Notes: generated by a model not told the origin, from the sequence alone. DNA of 64,000 nucleotides from Tetragenococcus halophilus subsp. halophilus DSM 20339 (GCF_003841405.1 NZ_PXYA01000001.1:1054001-1118000), one strand, 5' to 3'; numbered from the stretch's first letter, positions 29,983 through 40,278 are shown. Made by a program: numbers and translations.

Positions 29983-31320
29983 GTGAATCAAAATGATCAG
30001 TTACCAGAAGTTGACGAGAAACTTCCCTTAAGACAAAACTTGCTTTTAGGCCTGCAGCATACAGTAATTGCTGTTTTAGCCGCTATACCTGTCCCTTTAT
30101 TAATAGCCACAAATGTCGGTTTATCTCCAGAACAAACCCGTTTTTTTATTAACGCGGTCATCTTTGGCGCAGGTCTTTCTAGTTTATTAATGGCTTTAAA
30201 TATTATCCCTAAGACAAGCCCTAAAATCCCAATGGTCATGGGCGCAAATTTTGCCGTAGTCCCTATTGCAAGTACGACATTAAATGATGCTCCTAATATT
30301 GAAACAGGTTTTCAAATCATCGCTGGTTCAACCATGATTGTAGCAATTCTTTGTTTTTTAGCTGCTCCCTTTTGGATTAAACTTCAACGTTTTTTCCCAC
30401 CTGTAGTTGTTGGAACAAACTTAATTGTCCTTGGTGTTTCTTTATTACCAAATACTTTTCATTGGTTAATGGGCGATAAAGCCTATAACCTAACTGAAAG
30501 TATAGATTATAAAACCTTACTGATGGCTTTAGCAATTTTTATTTTTCATGTCATTATCAGTAAATACTTTAAAGGCTTATTAGGAAACTTAACTATTCTC
30601 ATTTCTCTTATTTTCGGTACACTATTGGCGTTATCTTTAGGTATGGTAGATTTTTCACCAGTGCAAGAAGCTCCTTGGTTTGGACTCAATTTGCCTTTTC
30701 ACTATGGGCTTCCTAAATTTGACATGACCGCTACACTATCCTTTTTAATAGCCATTATTTTAGGTATGGTGGAAATTTCCGGTACAGCGATGGGAATTCA
30801 TAATATTGTAGATAAAGAGATGACAGAAAGCCAATTTCGACGCGTTTTACAATCTTTAGGGATTACGACATTTATATCTGGTTTATTTAACGGTGTACAA
30901 CCCACAGCCTTTGTGCAAAACGTCGGTATTTTAGATCTGTCCAAAGTCAAAAGTCGGTTTGCTATTGCGACTGCTGGTTTCATGCTTGTTTTCATCGGTT
31001 TTATTCCAAAATTTTCTGCTTTAATTTCGGCTATTCCAGATCCAGTATTAGGTGGACTTGGCTTTGCTATTTTCGGTATTATTATTGGCAGTGGGATTAA
31101 TATTTTGAAACAAGTAAGTTTTGAAGGTAATCAAAATATGTTAATTATTGGTCTAAGTGTTGGTGTTTGTATGTTACCTTCTGTCTATCCAAACTTTTAC
31201 GCCAACTTTCCTGCAGTTGTACAAAATATTTTTGGCAGTGGTATTCTAGCAGGTTCTTTAACAGCCATTATATTGAACCTATTTTTCAATTTTAAAGAAA
31301 TAAAAAATAACACTAAGTAA
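29983..31320 (+). CDS. NCS2-family nucleobase permease (xanthine/uric acid type)
   Basis: A 445-residue membrane protein with about 14 hydrophobic segments. Family regions visible are LGLQHTVI at the N-terminus, the substrate-site helix IILGMVEISGTAMGI, and GLFNGVQPTAFVQNVG near the conserved TM10 motif. It is likely a proton symporter for xanthine, uric acid or a related purine. The start is GTG, with AAAGGAG 10 bp upstream. No xpt or purine salvage gene is adjacent. Confidence 0.87.
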   Translation: MNQNDQLPEVDEKLPLRQNLLLGLQHTVIAVLAAIPVPLLIATNVGLSPEQTRFFINAVIFGAGLSSLLMALNIIPKTSPKIPMVMGANFAVVPIASTTLNDAPNIETGFQIIAGSTMIVAILCFLAAPFWIKLQRFFPPVVVGTNLIVLGVSLLPNTFHWLMGDKAYNLTESIDYKTLLMALAIFIFHVIISKYFKGLLGNLTILISLIFGTLLALSLGMVDFSPVQEAPWFGLNLPFHYGLPKFDMTATLSFLIAIILGMVEISGTAMGIHNIVDKEMTESQFRRVLQSLGITTFISGLFNGVQPTAFVQNVGILDLSKVKSRFAIATAGFMLVFIGFIPKFSALISAIPDPVLGGLGFAIFGIIIGSGINILKQVSFEGNQNMLIIGLSVGVCMLPSVYPNFYANFPAVVQNIFGSGILAGSLTAIILNLFFNFKEIKNNTK

Positions 31321-31350
31321 TGATTTAAGTTACAGATCGTTTTCTGATAA

Positions 31351-31395
31351 AAAAATAGCAATCTATCATCCAAATGGCATTTTCAGATGATAGAT
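31351..31395. terminator. Bidirectional terminator
   Basis: AAAATAGCAATCTATCATC pairs with GATGATAGATTGCTATTTT, a 19-bp perfect stem between convergent genes. Confidence 0.92.
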
Positions 31396-31415
31396 TGCTA
31401 TTTTACTATTTATTT

Positions 31416-32057
31416 TCATTGAAATTGTTTCTCATCAATCTCGCGAAAGTCTGTTACAACCTTATCTGCACAAGACAAGTCTTGCTTTGGATAATCCGGA
31501 TTGGCAAATCCAATGCAATACATGCCAGCTGCTTTAGCAGCGCGTGACCCATTTTTCGTATCTTCAATCACAACGCAATCATCAGAAACAGCACCAAGTA
31601 AATCTGCAGTGTGCAAAAAAACATCAGGCTCCGGTTTTGAATGAGCGACTTCTTCCGCACTGACAGCTTGACTGAAGTAAGCGTCCAATCCTAATTCCCG
31701 CAAATTATAAATGATTTCTTCTTTACGCGAAGCAGAGGCTACCCCTAATTTAAAACCAGCTTGATACAAGCGCTTGATCAAATCTTTTACATTGGCGATC
31801 AGCTGCACACCATCTTTTTGAATAATTTCTTCACGGCGCCTATTCATTTCCATAACATATTCATTTACTGCTTTGGGCAAATCAAATTCATCTTTCATGC
31901 CTTGCCACATAAAATTAGGGGTTGTCCCCATAAATTGATAATGATAACTATCAGGAACATCATGCCCTTCTTCATGAAGGATATCTGATTTTGAGTTAAA
32001 ATAAGTATACTCAGAATCAACGATTACGCCGTCCATATCAAATATAAAAGTATTCAT
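31416..32057 (-). CDS. HAD hydrolase, beta-phosphoglucomutase-like
   Basis: A 213-residue subfamily IA HAD protein. Motif I is FDMDGVIVDSE, the motif II region ASASRKEEI, motif III Lys in SKPEPDVF, motif IV IEDTKNG. All four catalytic motifs are intact. It is likely a sugar-phosphate phosphatase or phosphomutase. It is the distal gene of a minus-strand cluster with 6-phosphogluconate dehydrogenase, another HAD protein and a PRD regulator. TAGGAG precedes the ATG. Confidence 0.85.
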   Translation of the reverse strand: MNTFIFDMDGVIVDSEYTYFNSKSDILHEEGHDVPDSYHYQFMGTTPNFMWQGMKDEFDLPKAVNEYVMEMNRRREEIIQKDGVQLIANVKDLIKRLYQAGFKLGVASASRKEEIIYNLRELGLDAYFSQAVSAEEVAHSKPEPDVFLHTADLLGAVSDDCVVIEDTKNGSRAAKAAGMYCIGFANPDYPKQDLSCADKVVTDFREIDEKQFQ

Positions 32058-32172
32058 AATTTCTCCTAAAGTTCATAGATTTTTATTATATCAGAAATTT
32101 GCTTAATACATATTCTATCATCTAGTATGAAAAATTTTCACACCTTACATACTTTTACTTACACTTTTTATA

Positions 32173-33072
32173 TTACTTCTTCGAAACTTTATGTCCACCA
32201 AATTGGTTTCTTAAAGAAGCAACAACCTTTTCGCCATATTTTTCTTCATCAACACTAGCATATCTAGCCAGTAAAGCCTGTGTAATTACAGGAGCCGATA
32301 ATTCTTGTCGTAGCATTTCTTCAGCTGTCCATTTGCCTTCACCTGAAGATGGGATCACGCCTTCAATATCTTTAAGGTCGGGATCTTCTTGTAATAAGTC
32401 TTCAGTCAGACCCATCAACCAGCTACGGATCACAGAACCATTATTAAATACCTTGGCAACTCCTGCTAAATCGTAATCGTATTCTCCATGATGAATGAGA
32501 TTAAATCCTTCACCAATGGCTTGCATCATACCATATTCAATACCATTATGAATCATTTTTAAATAATGACCACTGCCGACTGGTCCACAATAAAAATAGC
32601 CGTCTTTTACACAAAGAGCTTCAAATAAGGGGCGAATCTCTTCAAACTTTTCTGCATCTCCGCCGATCATCATACAAGCACCTTCACGAGCGCCAGAAGT
32701 TCCGCCAGAGGTGCCTACGTCAAAGAAATAAACGCCTTGTTCTTTGGCTTTCTCACCATTTTTTTGGCTATCAGTAAATTTAGAATTTCCGCCATCAACT
32801 AAAATATCACCTTGGTTCATTGCCTGAACACAGGAAGTAACTTGGTTATTGGTAATTTCACCTGCTGGTAGCATGAGCCAAATAACTGAAGACCGTTTTT
32901 TATCCTCCATTAAGGCGTCAAAACTTGAGTAAAACTGTCCACCATTTTCTTCAAATTCGTTTTTTATTCCACTATTTTGATCAAAACCAGAAACTTTATA
33001 ACCATGATCTAACAAGTTATAAGCCAAATTTAATCCCATTTTTCCTAAACCAATAATACGAATATCCAACAC
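32173..33072 (-). CDS. 6-phosphogluconate dehydrogenase, short (YqeC-type) form
   Basis: A 299-residue enzyme, shorter than the 470-residue Gnd. The Rossmann motif is GLGKMGLNLA, DGGNSKFTDS is the substrate loop, and the catalytic region is GPVGSGHYLKMIHNGIEYG (Lys and His present). It oxidatively decarboxylates 6-phosphogluconate to ribulose-5-phosphate; short forms are often NAD-dependent. The start is GTG with GAGGAG 5 bp upstream. It is flanked by two HAD phosphatase genes. Confidence 0.87.
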   Translation of the reverse strand: MLDIRIIGLGKMGLNLAYNLLDHGYKVSGFDQNSGIKNEFEENGGQFYSSFDALMEDKKRSSVIWLMLPAGEITNNQVTSCVQAMNQGDILVDGGNSKFTDSQKNGEKAKEQGVYFFDVGTSGGTSGAREGACMMIGGDAEKFEEIRPLFEALCVKDGYFYCGPVGSGHYLKMIHNGIEYGMMQAIGEGFNLIHHGEYDYDLAGVAKVFNNGSVIRSWLMGLTEDLLQEDPDLKDIEGVIPSSGEGKWTAEEMLRQELSAPVITQALLARYASVDEEKYGEKVVASLRNQFGGHKVSKK

Positions 33073-33215
33073 TACATCTCCTCGAAAAATAAGTTCTTTA
33101 TTTTTATAATTTCCCTTATTTACGATAGTACATAATGGCGGTTATTTCAATTCTTAGCCTAACGCAAATTTTTTAATCTGTTCTTAACAGCCCATATCAT
33201 ACTAAGGAGGCATCT

Positions 33216-33830
33216 TTATACAATAGTCAACAGTGCTGACAGTGAAGGTATTTGACAGTCGGCTTTACTTTGATCGATGTCATAGTCTTGTTTCAACGCG
33301 ACAGTATAAAGTCCAGCAGCTTTTGCCGAGGCAATACCGACGAATGAATCTTCTACAGCCATCGCTCTACCTCCAAGTTTCTTGGCACTAATTTGATAAA
33401 TCTCGGGATGAGGCTTGCTCTCTTGTAGTTCTTCCCCACTAATCAAAAAATCTATAAAAACTCCTAGACCACATTGCTCTACCATTTGCTCAATATCTTT
33501 TCTTTTTGAAGAAGAAGCAATAGCAATCTTTTTCCCCCTTTTTTTTAATTCTTGTATTACTCGTGGGGCTTCTGTCCTTAGTGCTTGTTGCAAATCAATT
33601 GGATTTTCTTGTCGAAATAGCACATATTCTCTTCTTAGCTCTTTTCGTAATTGTTCATCTTGAACTAATTTTTGCCAAGTATCTTCTTCTGTTGAGCCTA
33701 CATAATCTTCTATATCTCTAGAAGCTGGCTCCATTTGGATCGAATCAAAATATTTCATACGACGATCAAAATAAAATCGTTCACTGTCGATTAATACGCC
33801 ATCCATATCAAAAATAACGCTGTTATACAT
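33216..33830 (-). CDS. HAD hydrolase, beta-phosphoglucomutase-like
   Basis: A 204-residue subfamily IA HAD protein with intact motifs FDMDGVLIDSE, ASSSKRKD, SKPHPEIY and AVEDSFVGI. It is related to, but clearly distinct from, the HAD protein at 31416. The start lies 14 bp after the PRD regulator stop, with AAAAGGAG upstream, so the two are cotranscribed. Likely a sugar-phosphate phosphatase. Confidence 0.83.
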   Translation of the reverse strand: MYNSVIFDMDGVLIDSERFYFDRRMKYFDSIQMEPASRDIEDYVGSTEEDTWQKLVQDEQLRKELRREYVLFRQENPIDLQQALRTEAPRVIQELKKRGKKIAIASSSKRKDIEQMVEQCGLGVFIDFLISGEELQESKPHPEIYQISAKKLGGRAMAVEDSFVGIASAKAAGLYTVALKQDYDIDQSKADCQIPSLSALLTIV

Positions 33831-33844
33831 AACTTTTTCTCCTT

Positions 33845-35925
33845 TTAACCGTTGAGTAGTATTTTTTTGAAATCTTCGATGGTGGTTACTTCATCTAACT
33901 GTTTTGTTTTTTCCTCATCATTAATCAACTGTACAAGGTACTTCATAATATTAAGATGAGAGAATGAATCTATAGCAGATAAACAAAAAATGATTTTTAC
34001 TGGGTCATTTTCGGTATTCCCAAAACGAACTGGATCTTTAACTGTAGCTACGCTTAACCCTAATTTATTCGCTCCATCTTCTGGTCGAGCATGCGCCAAA
34101 GCTAAATGCTTACCAATCACAATATAAGGCCCAAAATCATTCACTGACTGAATCATCGCCTGTACATACTGTTGTGTGATAGTTTCGTCTTTAATTAATG
34201 GTTGAGAAACAATTTGAATTAGATCCTGCCAATCATTTGCGTCAGCTTGTAAAATAATGTGTTCATCTTCTAAAATGTCTTGAATCATAGGCTGCAACTC
34301 CCTCTTATTGACTGAAAATTGGTTTTTTTTAAATACATCAGTTAATTCTTCATAAGCTTCTTTGCTTACTTTTCCTACTTGTTTATCTACAACTTGTAAT
34401 AGTGAGTGAAAAACATGAGTCATGTCTTGATAATTACTATTAATCCTGCGATGTTCTTTATTTTGCTGTAAAAAATCACGGATCAGTTCTTTACTATCTT
34501 CTTTTATTATTGGTTCTAAAACTAATAACGGTTTTTTTAATTCTCTTAGTGGCAGAGTAGAAAAAATCAAATCAACATCCAGTTTCTCAATTAATCCAAT
34601 TTCGCGTGAACTTAGTACAGCTAGCACTTCAATATTGAATAGTTCTTTAAGATTTTCAGATAACAGTTTTCCTGTAGCCATTCCGTGGTTACAAATGACA
34701 ACTGCACGATAATAATAAGTTACTTCTTGGTTAAGTTCACTTAACGAAGTAGAAAAATGTATCACTAAAAAGCTTAATTCATCCTGTGATATTTTTTTAC
34801 CTGTTAATTGATTAATAATTGGTGCAAAACTTTGGACTGCACGATATATGACATCATAATTTTTTTGAATATTTTCTTTTAAAGGGTTAGCAAACTGTAC
34901 ATCATATCTAATACGGTTGAGCAACCCAGCAATATGTTGATACAGACCTTCTTGTAATGCTTCTTCTTTTCTACTAAAGGGAATATGTGTCTGTTTTTCA
35001 ACATGCTGTATTAATTGTATAGACAATAATTGAGCTTGGACCCAGTCAATAGAAGTATTCATATCTTGCTGGTTAAGAGTTTCCAATATAAACGATAAAT
35101 AACTAAATTCATTTAAAGCATCAGTAATACCAAAATGGCTAAAAACTGTTTCTACAAAGTTTTCGATTGATTCGCTAATATAAACGTTTCTTTTTAGCCA
35201 AGTTCGTGTCTCTATCTTTTTCTTGTTAAGGAAACGGGTAATACAAATACTAGTAAAAATAACTAAGTTCTTACGATAGTAATTATCTTCACTGGCAGAA
35301 ATACATGAGTCATAGATACGATCAACTTCAGAAATCATATTTATAGGTATATAGTCAAAAATAATTTTTTGTTTTATCGATTGATTTTTATATTGCTCAG
35401 TTAATGATACAGAACCAATTGCTTTATTAACGATCGAGTAAATCATAGTACGGACGCTTTTTTCTTTTCCTTCTAAAATCAGTCCTTCTTTAGGAACACT
35501 TAAAACACGAATGCCATAGCCTTTTAATAACTCGCGAATTCGCCGCATGTCTTCATCTACAGTGCTTTTTGAAACTTGATATTCTTCTTCTTTATGAAAT
35601 AAAAAAATTTTATCTTTACTTAAAGCAATCGCTAATATCAAATCCAGAATTCTTTCTTCTCGTCTTAAAACTTCATTTTTTTATCTGCATCTAAAAGAAC
35701 ATACACTTGTTCTTTTTCCTTTCTATTAAGTTCTAACTTCATCCCCTTTCCTCTGAGTGAATGAACTAGCGGAAGTTTCTGTTGCTGTAAATAATCATTC
35801 ACTTCGTTAATTTCATTTCTCATAGTACGAGCACTTAATTGAAATTGTTCACTAAGCGCTTTCATACTGATTGGAAATTCCGCAAAAACTAGCTCACTTA
35901 ACAATCTAGCTGTTCGATCTTTCAT
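33845..35925 (-). pseudogene. PRD-containing PTS regulator (LicR/MtlR type), frameshifted
   Basis: Two reading frames form one protein of about 690 residues: N-terminal HTH (MKDRTARLLSELVFAEF, ATG at 35925 with AAGGAGAG), a second HTH, two PRD domains, an EIIB-like segment (VVICNHGMATGKLL), and an EIIA domain with ALAHARPEDGANKLG. The frame breaks near 35680 at a run of seven A: the first frame stops after DADKKMKF, whereas one more A would give DADKKNEVLRREERI and join the second frame exactly. It should regulate a PTS-linked sugar operon. The break may be real, a phase-variable switch or a sequencing error. Confidence 0.88.
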
Positions 35926-36082
35926 ATCACTCTCTCCTTGTATATATAAATTATAGGGGGAAACACAGATAAATGTTAGTAGAGATCTTTGCCACATTTT
36001 TTGGCAAAAAAGTAAGCGCTACAATTTATTTTAATAACAAAAATTTATTACTGTTATAAGCACATTATCTACACATAAAATA

Positions 36083-36118
36083 AAAAAGCCATCCCTATTA
36101 TCAAAATAGAAATGACTT
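36083..36118 (-). terminator. Terminator of the metal ATPase gene
   Basis: On the minus strand AAGTCATTTCTATT pairs imperfectly with AATAGGGATGGCTT, followed by TTTTTATTTT. Confidence 0.75.
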
Positions 36119-36164
36119 CATTAATTCCTTTTATTATCAGGTAGTTCGTATAAACTAAATAAAA

Positions 36165-37955
36165 TTATCTTCGTGCTCTTAAAGCAGATAAAATCGAAAC
36201 AGTGTCAACAACTTCTTGCAAAGCTGCACCAATTAGTGCTGGAATAACACCAGTTGCGGCGATTAACATTAAAGCTATACAAATAAAGATACCAATTAAT
36301 ACCGACTGTTGCGCCACTTTCATTGTATCTTGGGACAAGCGAACAGCTTCTGAAACGCGGCTGAGGTCATCTTTTAAAATAACAGCGTCTGCACTTTCAC
36401 TTGCTGCGGTTGCACCATGAGCACCCATAGCAATTCCAATATCTGCCACCGCCAATGCGGGCGCGTCGTTGACGCCATCACCTACCATAATGACGGGACG
36501 ATCTTTTTCTTCTAATTTTTTTAATATTTGAATTTTATCTTCCGGTAAACATTCCGGGTACGACTCTGAAATGTGTGTTTTTTCGGCTATTTGATTAGCA
36601 ATATGGGCGTGATCGCCTGTTAACATGACGGTTTTAGCAATGTTTAAACGATGAAGTTGCTCTACAGTCGCTTTGGCTTCTGAACGTAAAATATCTTCAA
36701 AAGTAATATAACCAAGGTAACTTCCATTTAATGAAAAATAAACGGTCGTATCTTCCGTTAATTCAGTTGAGTTTACCTCTATAAATTTCGCATTGCCAAC
36801 TCGTAATGTTTGTTGGTTGATAACAGCTTCAATTCCTTGTCCAGTAAATTCTTTTAGATGGGAAACAGGCAATAAAGTTAAGCGACGTTGTTTAGCTTCA
36901 GCCACTAACGAACGTGCTAAAATATGAGTAGATTCTTGCTCAGCACTAGCTACAAGTTGGAGTAAGTCGTTTTCGGAAAAACGTCCATCGTCAAATTGAA
37001 TTGTATTGACTGCGAGTTCACCTTTTGTTAATGTACCCGTTTTATCAAAAGCGATTGTTCGTGCTTTAGCTAATTTTTCAATAGTAGTTCCAGTTTTTAC
37101 TACAATGCCATTTCTACTAGAACGACTCATCCCTGCTACCAAAGCAACTGGCGCTGCTAAAATTAGAGGACAAGGAGAAGCAACGACAAGGACTTCAGCA
37201 AAGCGCACCGGATCTTGTGACCATGCCCAAGCAATACCTCCTATGACATAAGCAACGATAGTAAATGGCACCGCGTAGCGATCCGCTAATCTCACAAAAT
37301 GCGCTGGTTTTTGTTCAGATTCTCTTACTAATTTGACTAAAGTTTGATACTGACTGTCATTTGCTTTTTTAGTTACTTTTATTTGTAAGGACGTATCTTT
37401 AATAATCGTCCCAGACATCAATGAATCGTTTATCGTTTTTTCAATGAGTTGTGATTCTCCTGTTAAAGAAGATTCATCGACAAAAGTATCTCCTTTAACT
37501 ACTGTCCCATCAATCGGTACAACTTCTCCTGGTTTGATCAAAAGTAAATCTCCGATGGAAACCTCATCTACATTCAAATCTTCAATTTGTCCATCTTTGA
37601 GGCGATGAGCAATTTCTGGAGCATTTTCCAATAAGGAACGTAATTCACGACTTGCTGAACGGCTTGCATAATCTTCTAAGCTATCTCCACCAGTTAACAT
37701 AATCAATACAACCAAACTTGCCCAGTATTCGCCAACTAATAATGTAGCGATAATGGCTGTAATGGCTAATAAATCCACGCCGTATTTACCTGAACGTAGA
37801 GTCTGAATCATACCAATAAACATTGAAACGGTCATAACACCGCCTGCTAAAGCAATAATAATAAAAGCGATTCTCGGCTGATTAAAACCAAACTCCGTTA
37901 ATAACGCTATAATGCCAATAATGACAGTGATTGAAAATTTCTTAAAGTTACTCAT
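36165..37955 (-). CDS. P1B-type heavy-metal ATPase, SPC-motif (P1B-4-like)
   Basis: A 596-residue membrane pump with six to eight helices and no N-terminal metal-binding domain. TGES is in the actuator domain, the transmembrane metal motif is SPCPL, the phosphorylated Asp is in DKTGTLTKGE, and GDGVNDAPAL marks the hinge. SPC in place of CPC is typical of the P1B-4 group, whose members export Fe(II), Co(II) or Zn(II). The gene begins 21 bp after the GH4 glycosidase stop, so the two are probably cotranscribed. The metal is not determined by sequence alone. Confidence 0.88.
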   Translation of the reverse strand: MSNFKKFSITVIIGIIALLTEFGFNQPRIAFIIIALAGGVMTVSMFIGMIQTLRSGKYGVDLLAITAIIATLLVGEYWASLVVLIMLTGGDSLEDYASRSASRELRSLLENAPEIAHRLKDGQIEDLNVDEVSIGDLLLIKPGEVVPIDGTVVKGDTFVDESSLTGESQLIEKTINDSLMSGTIIKDTSLQIKVTKKANDSQYQTLVKLVRESEQKPAHFVRLADRYAVPFTIVAYVIGGIAWAWSQDPVRFAEVLVVASPCPLILAAPVALVAGMSRSSRNGIVVKTGTTIEKLAKARTIAFDKTGTLTKGELAVNTIQFDDGRFSENDLLQLVASAEQESTHILARSLVAEAKQRRLTLLPVSHLKEFTGQGIEAVINQQTLRVGNAKFIEVNSTELTEDTTVYFSLNGSYLGYITFEDILRSEAKATVEQLHRLNIAKTVMLTGDHAHIANQIAEKTHISESYPECLPEDKIQILKKLEEKDRPVIMVGDGVNDAPALAVADIGIAMGAHGATAASESADAVILKDDLSRVSEAVRLSQDTMKVAQQSVLIGIFICIALMLIAATGVIPALIGAALQEVVDTVSILSALRARR

Positions 37956-37976
37956 TTCATTACCTCCATCTCATCA

Positions 37977-39311
37977 TCAATTCAATTCTGGCCAGTAGTC
38001 ACCATTTGCTTCAATAAAATCATCCAAAATTTGTTTTGCTGGATCAGCTGAATATACGGTTTGATTTAGGGTGAACGCTTGCAATGCTTTTGGATAAGAA
38101 TGTTCAAAATAAGCATCTACGAGTAATTTTTCCGAGGCATTTTGAGCTTCCATCAATCCTTTATGAAAATCATTGATGCCAAAACGGAAAGAAATAGGCT
38201 CAGCGCCAGTACGACCAACATAAGCTGGAACTTCTACCATCGCATCCTCCCGCAAATTGGGAATCGCTCCTTTGTTAGGAACAATTAACATGAACCGATC
38301 ATGATTATCGTTTAAAATAGAAACTGCCATATCCATAATATATTGTCCATGCTCACCAAAATTAAAATCTAAAATTTCGCCTTTTTCTTGTTCACGCACT
38401 TTACGAGCCATCTCTTTTGTCTTTTTTTCACGACCGTCCATGACAATATTCGCTCGCGTGTAACTAGGATCTGTGTATTCAATTGTACGATTCGGATACA
38501 AATAATACTCTAAATAATTGTTAGGCAGGTATCCTGGAAAATTTTGGGTCATTAATCGCATCATATCCCAAGCTTCTTGCCAAGTATCATCGCCCGCATT
38601 AAAATCAGCAACATGCAATCGTTCGTTTTCCAAACGTTCAAGGATTTCTGGCAAAATATCACGCTCAACGGACTTATCATAAATTGAGCTATACCAACCA
38701 AAGTGATTCAATCCGTAATACATTGGTATCCAATTTTTGCGATCATAACCATAATTTGTCGCAATCGTTTCTTCAATAGAGATCGTCATATCACAAGCGT
38801 TTAACATTTTGACCTCCGGAAAAGCGCGCCTTACAGCTTCTGATACTAGTGTTTCTGGATTCGTATAATTTAACAACCAGGCATCTGGGGCGTAGTGATC
38901 CACGTAAGAGACAATCTCTAACAAACCTTTAATCGAACGTAAACCGTAAGAAAAACCTCCTAAACCGCACGTCTCCTGTCCTACAAGACCATATTTCATT
39001 GGAATTTTTTCATCCAACTCACGCATCTTCATACCGCCAACTCGTAATTGTGAGAAGATAAAATCTGCGCCAGTAAATGCTTTTTTTGGATCGGAAGTTT
39101 GCGAAAGTTTTACTTTATCGGCTAATTTTTCTTTTTTTAACATATAATTAATAATTTCAAACATATCGTCATTACGCGATTCATCAATATCATAAAGTAT
39201 TAATGAAGAAAATGGAAATTGTTCTCTACTCGAAATCATTGCCTGTACAATCCCTGGTGTATATGTGCTCCCTCCTCCAGCAATAACAACCTGTAAATGC
39301 TCTTTTTTCAT
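37977..39311 (-). CDS. 6-phospho-alpha-glucosidase, GH4 family (GlvA/MalH-like)
   Basis: A 444-residue NAD- and Mn-dependent glycosidase. IAGGGSTYTPGIV is the NAD-binding loop; the catalytic region is GQETCGLGGFSYGLRS, NACDMTISIEE and YGLNHFGWY. The protein is collinear with B. subtilis GlvA, which hydrolyses maltose-6'-phosphate; usual CDMP is CDMT here. I start at ATG 39311, with AAAGGACGGGG upstream; the longer frame to 39383 has no ribosome site. An RpiR regulator is divergent, but no PTS permease is present in the window. Confidence 0.88.
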   Translation of the reverse strand: MKKEHLQVVIAGGGSTYTPGIVQAMISSREQFPFSSLILYDIDESRNDDMFEIINYMLKKEKLADKVKLSQTSDPKKAFTGADFIFSQLRVGGMKMRELDEKIPMKYGLVGQETCGLGGFSYGLRSIKGLLEIVSYVDHYAPDAWLLNYTNPETLVSEAVRRAFPEVKMLNACDMTISIEETIATNYGYDRKNWIPMYYGLNHFGWYSSIYDKSVERDILPEILERLENERLHVADFNAGDDTWQEAWDMMRLMTQNFPGYLPNNYLEYYLYPNRTIEYTDPSYTRANIVMDGREKKTKEMARKVREQEKGEILDFNFGEHGQYIMDMAVSILNDNHDRFMLIVPNKGAIPNLREDAMVEVPAYVGRTGAEPISFRFGINDFHKGLMEAQNASEKLLVDAYFEHSYPKALQAFTLNQTVYSADPAKQILDDFIEANGDYWPELN

Positions 39312-39336
39312 ACTTTCCCCGTCCTTTCTTTTATGA

Positions 39337-39436
39337 TCACTTTCATGATAAAAGAATATGTAAGGGTTACCAAGCATTTTCATTCATTTCAATTTTTATT
39401 TGATTTTATGATTTTATTTTCGTAAAATGAAAGTGA
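39337..39436. promoter_or_regulatory. Candidate RpiR operator pair in the GH4-RpiR intergenic region
   Basis: TCACTTTCAT at 39337-39346 and its exact complement ATGAAAGTGA at 39427-39436 lie in the divergent control region, 80 bp apart. They could be two sites for the adjacent RpiR regulator. This is an inference from symmetry and position only. Confidence 0.35.
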
Positions 39437-39456
39437 TTTCAGAAAGGATCTTTCTT

Positions 39457-40215
39457 ATGCGGTTAGAAGAACGAATCAACCAAGTAGATAGTTTTTCCAA
39501 TACAGAATATGTACTATTAGAATATCTTATTTCGTCTAAAAGCAAGGTAATCAATATGCAAGCAGCAGAACTAGCAAAGCATACATTTACTTCTCCTGCT
39601 AGTGTTACACGTCTTTCACAAAAATTAGGTTTTAGCGGTTTCAATGAATTCAAATTCTTTTTAAAACAAGAAGTGAATGAACTAAAAGCAAATAAGAACA
39701 AAAGCTGGCATCTTCTACAATCTGATATTGAAAAAACGATTAACCTAACGGATGAGGCTAATCTATTGCCTATTAGTCGGTTAATCGCTGAAGCAAAAAC
39801 TATTTTTGTTTTCGGTACAGATTGGGGAGAGCGTAATACAGCAGAACTATTTGTGCGAAATTTTATAGCGGTAGGAATCTATATGACGATAATCCCCTCC
39901 GTTACTGAACTGCGTTGGGTATCACAAAAAGTCCAGAAAGAAGATTTAATCATCATTATTTCTTATAGTGGCGAAGGAAAAGATGTGACTGAAATTTCCC
40001 AACTTTTGAAATTAAAAAAAGTAAAAATTGTTTCAGTCACACCTTTATCAAAAAATCATTTATCTACGTTGTCTTCGAATAATTTATATTATCAAGCCAG
40101 TCAGTTAGAAGGGATCTCTCAAGATCCTTCAGCGGAATATAACTTATTTACCGCCTTGCATATCGTATTAGACGCCTTATTTAGAAACTATTTTGATAAT
40201 TTCTACTTAAAATAA
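39457..40215 (+). CDS. RpiR-family transcriptional regulator (GlvR-like)
   Basis: A 252-residue protein with an N-terminal HTH_6 domain (AAELAKHTFTSPASVTRLSQKLGFSGFNEFKFFL) and a C-terminal SIS sugar-isomerase domain (IFVFGTDWG, IIISYSGEGKDVTEI). It is divergent from a GlvA-like glycosidase, as GlvR relates to the B. subtilis glv operon. It probably responds to the phosphorylated disaccharide or glucose-6-phosphate. I start at ATG 39457, with AGAAAGGA 9 bp upstream, rather than ATG 39427, which lacks a ribosome site. Confidence 0.87.
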   Translation: MRLEERINQVDSFSNTEYVLLEYLISSKSKVINMQAAELAKHTFTSPASVTRLSQKLGFSGFNEFKFFLKQEVNELKANKNKSWHLLQSDIEKTINLTDEANLLPISRLIAEAKTIFVFGTDWGERNTAELFVRNFIAVGIYMTIIPSVTELRWVSQKVQKEDLIIIISYSGEGKDVTEISQLLKLKKVKIVSVTPLSKNHLSTLSSNNLYYQASQLEGISQDPSAEYNLFTALHIVLDALFRNYFDNFYLK

Positions 40216-40278
40216 TAAAATATTTCCTATACTTAAAGGAAATATTAATCATACAAGTTGTTTTTTAAGGGGGGTTCA

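Noticed and set aside
30000..31000. Antisense open frames under the NCS2 permease and other membrane genes
   Set aside because: They mirror hydrophobic codons of the real gene and lack ribosome sites.
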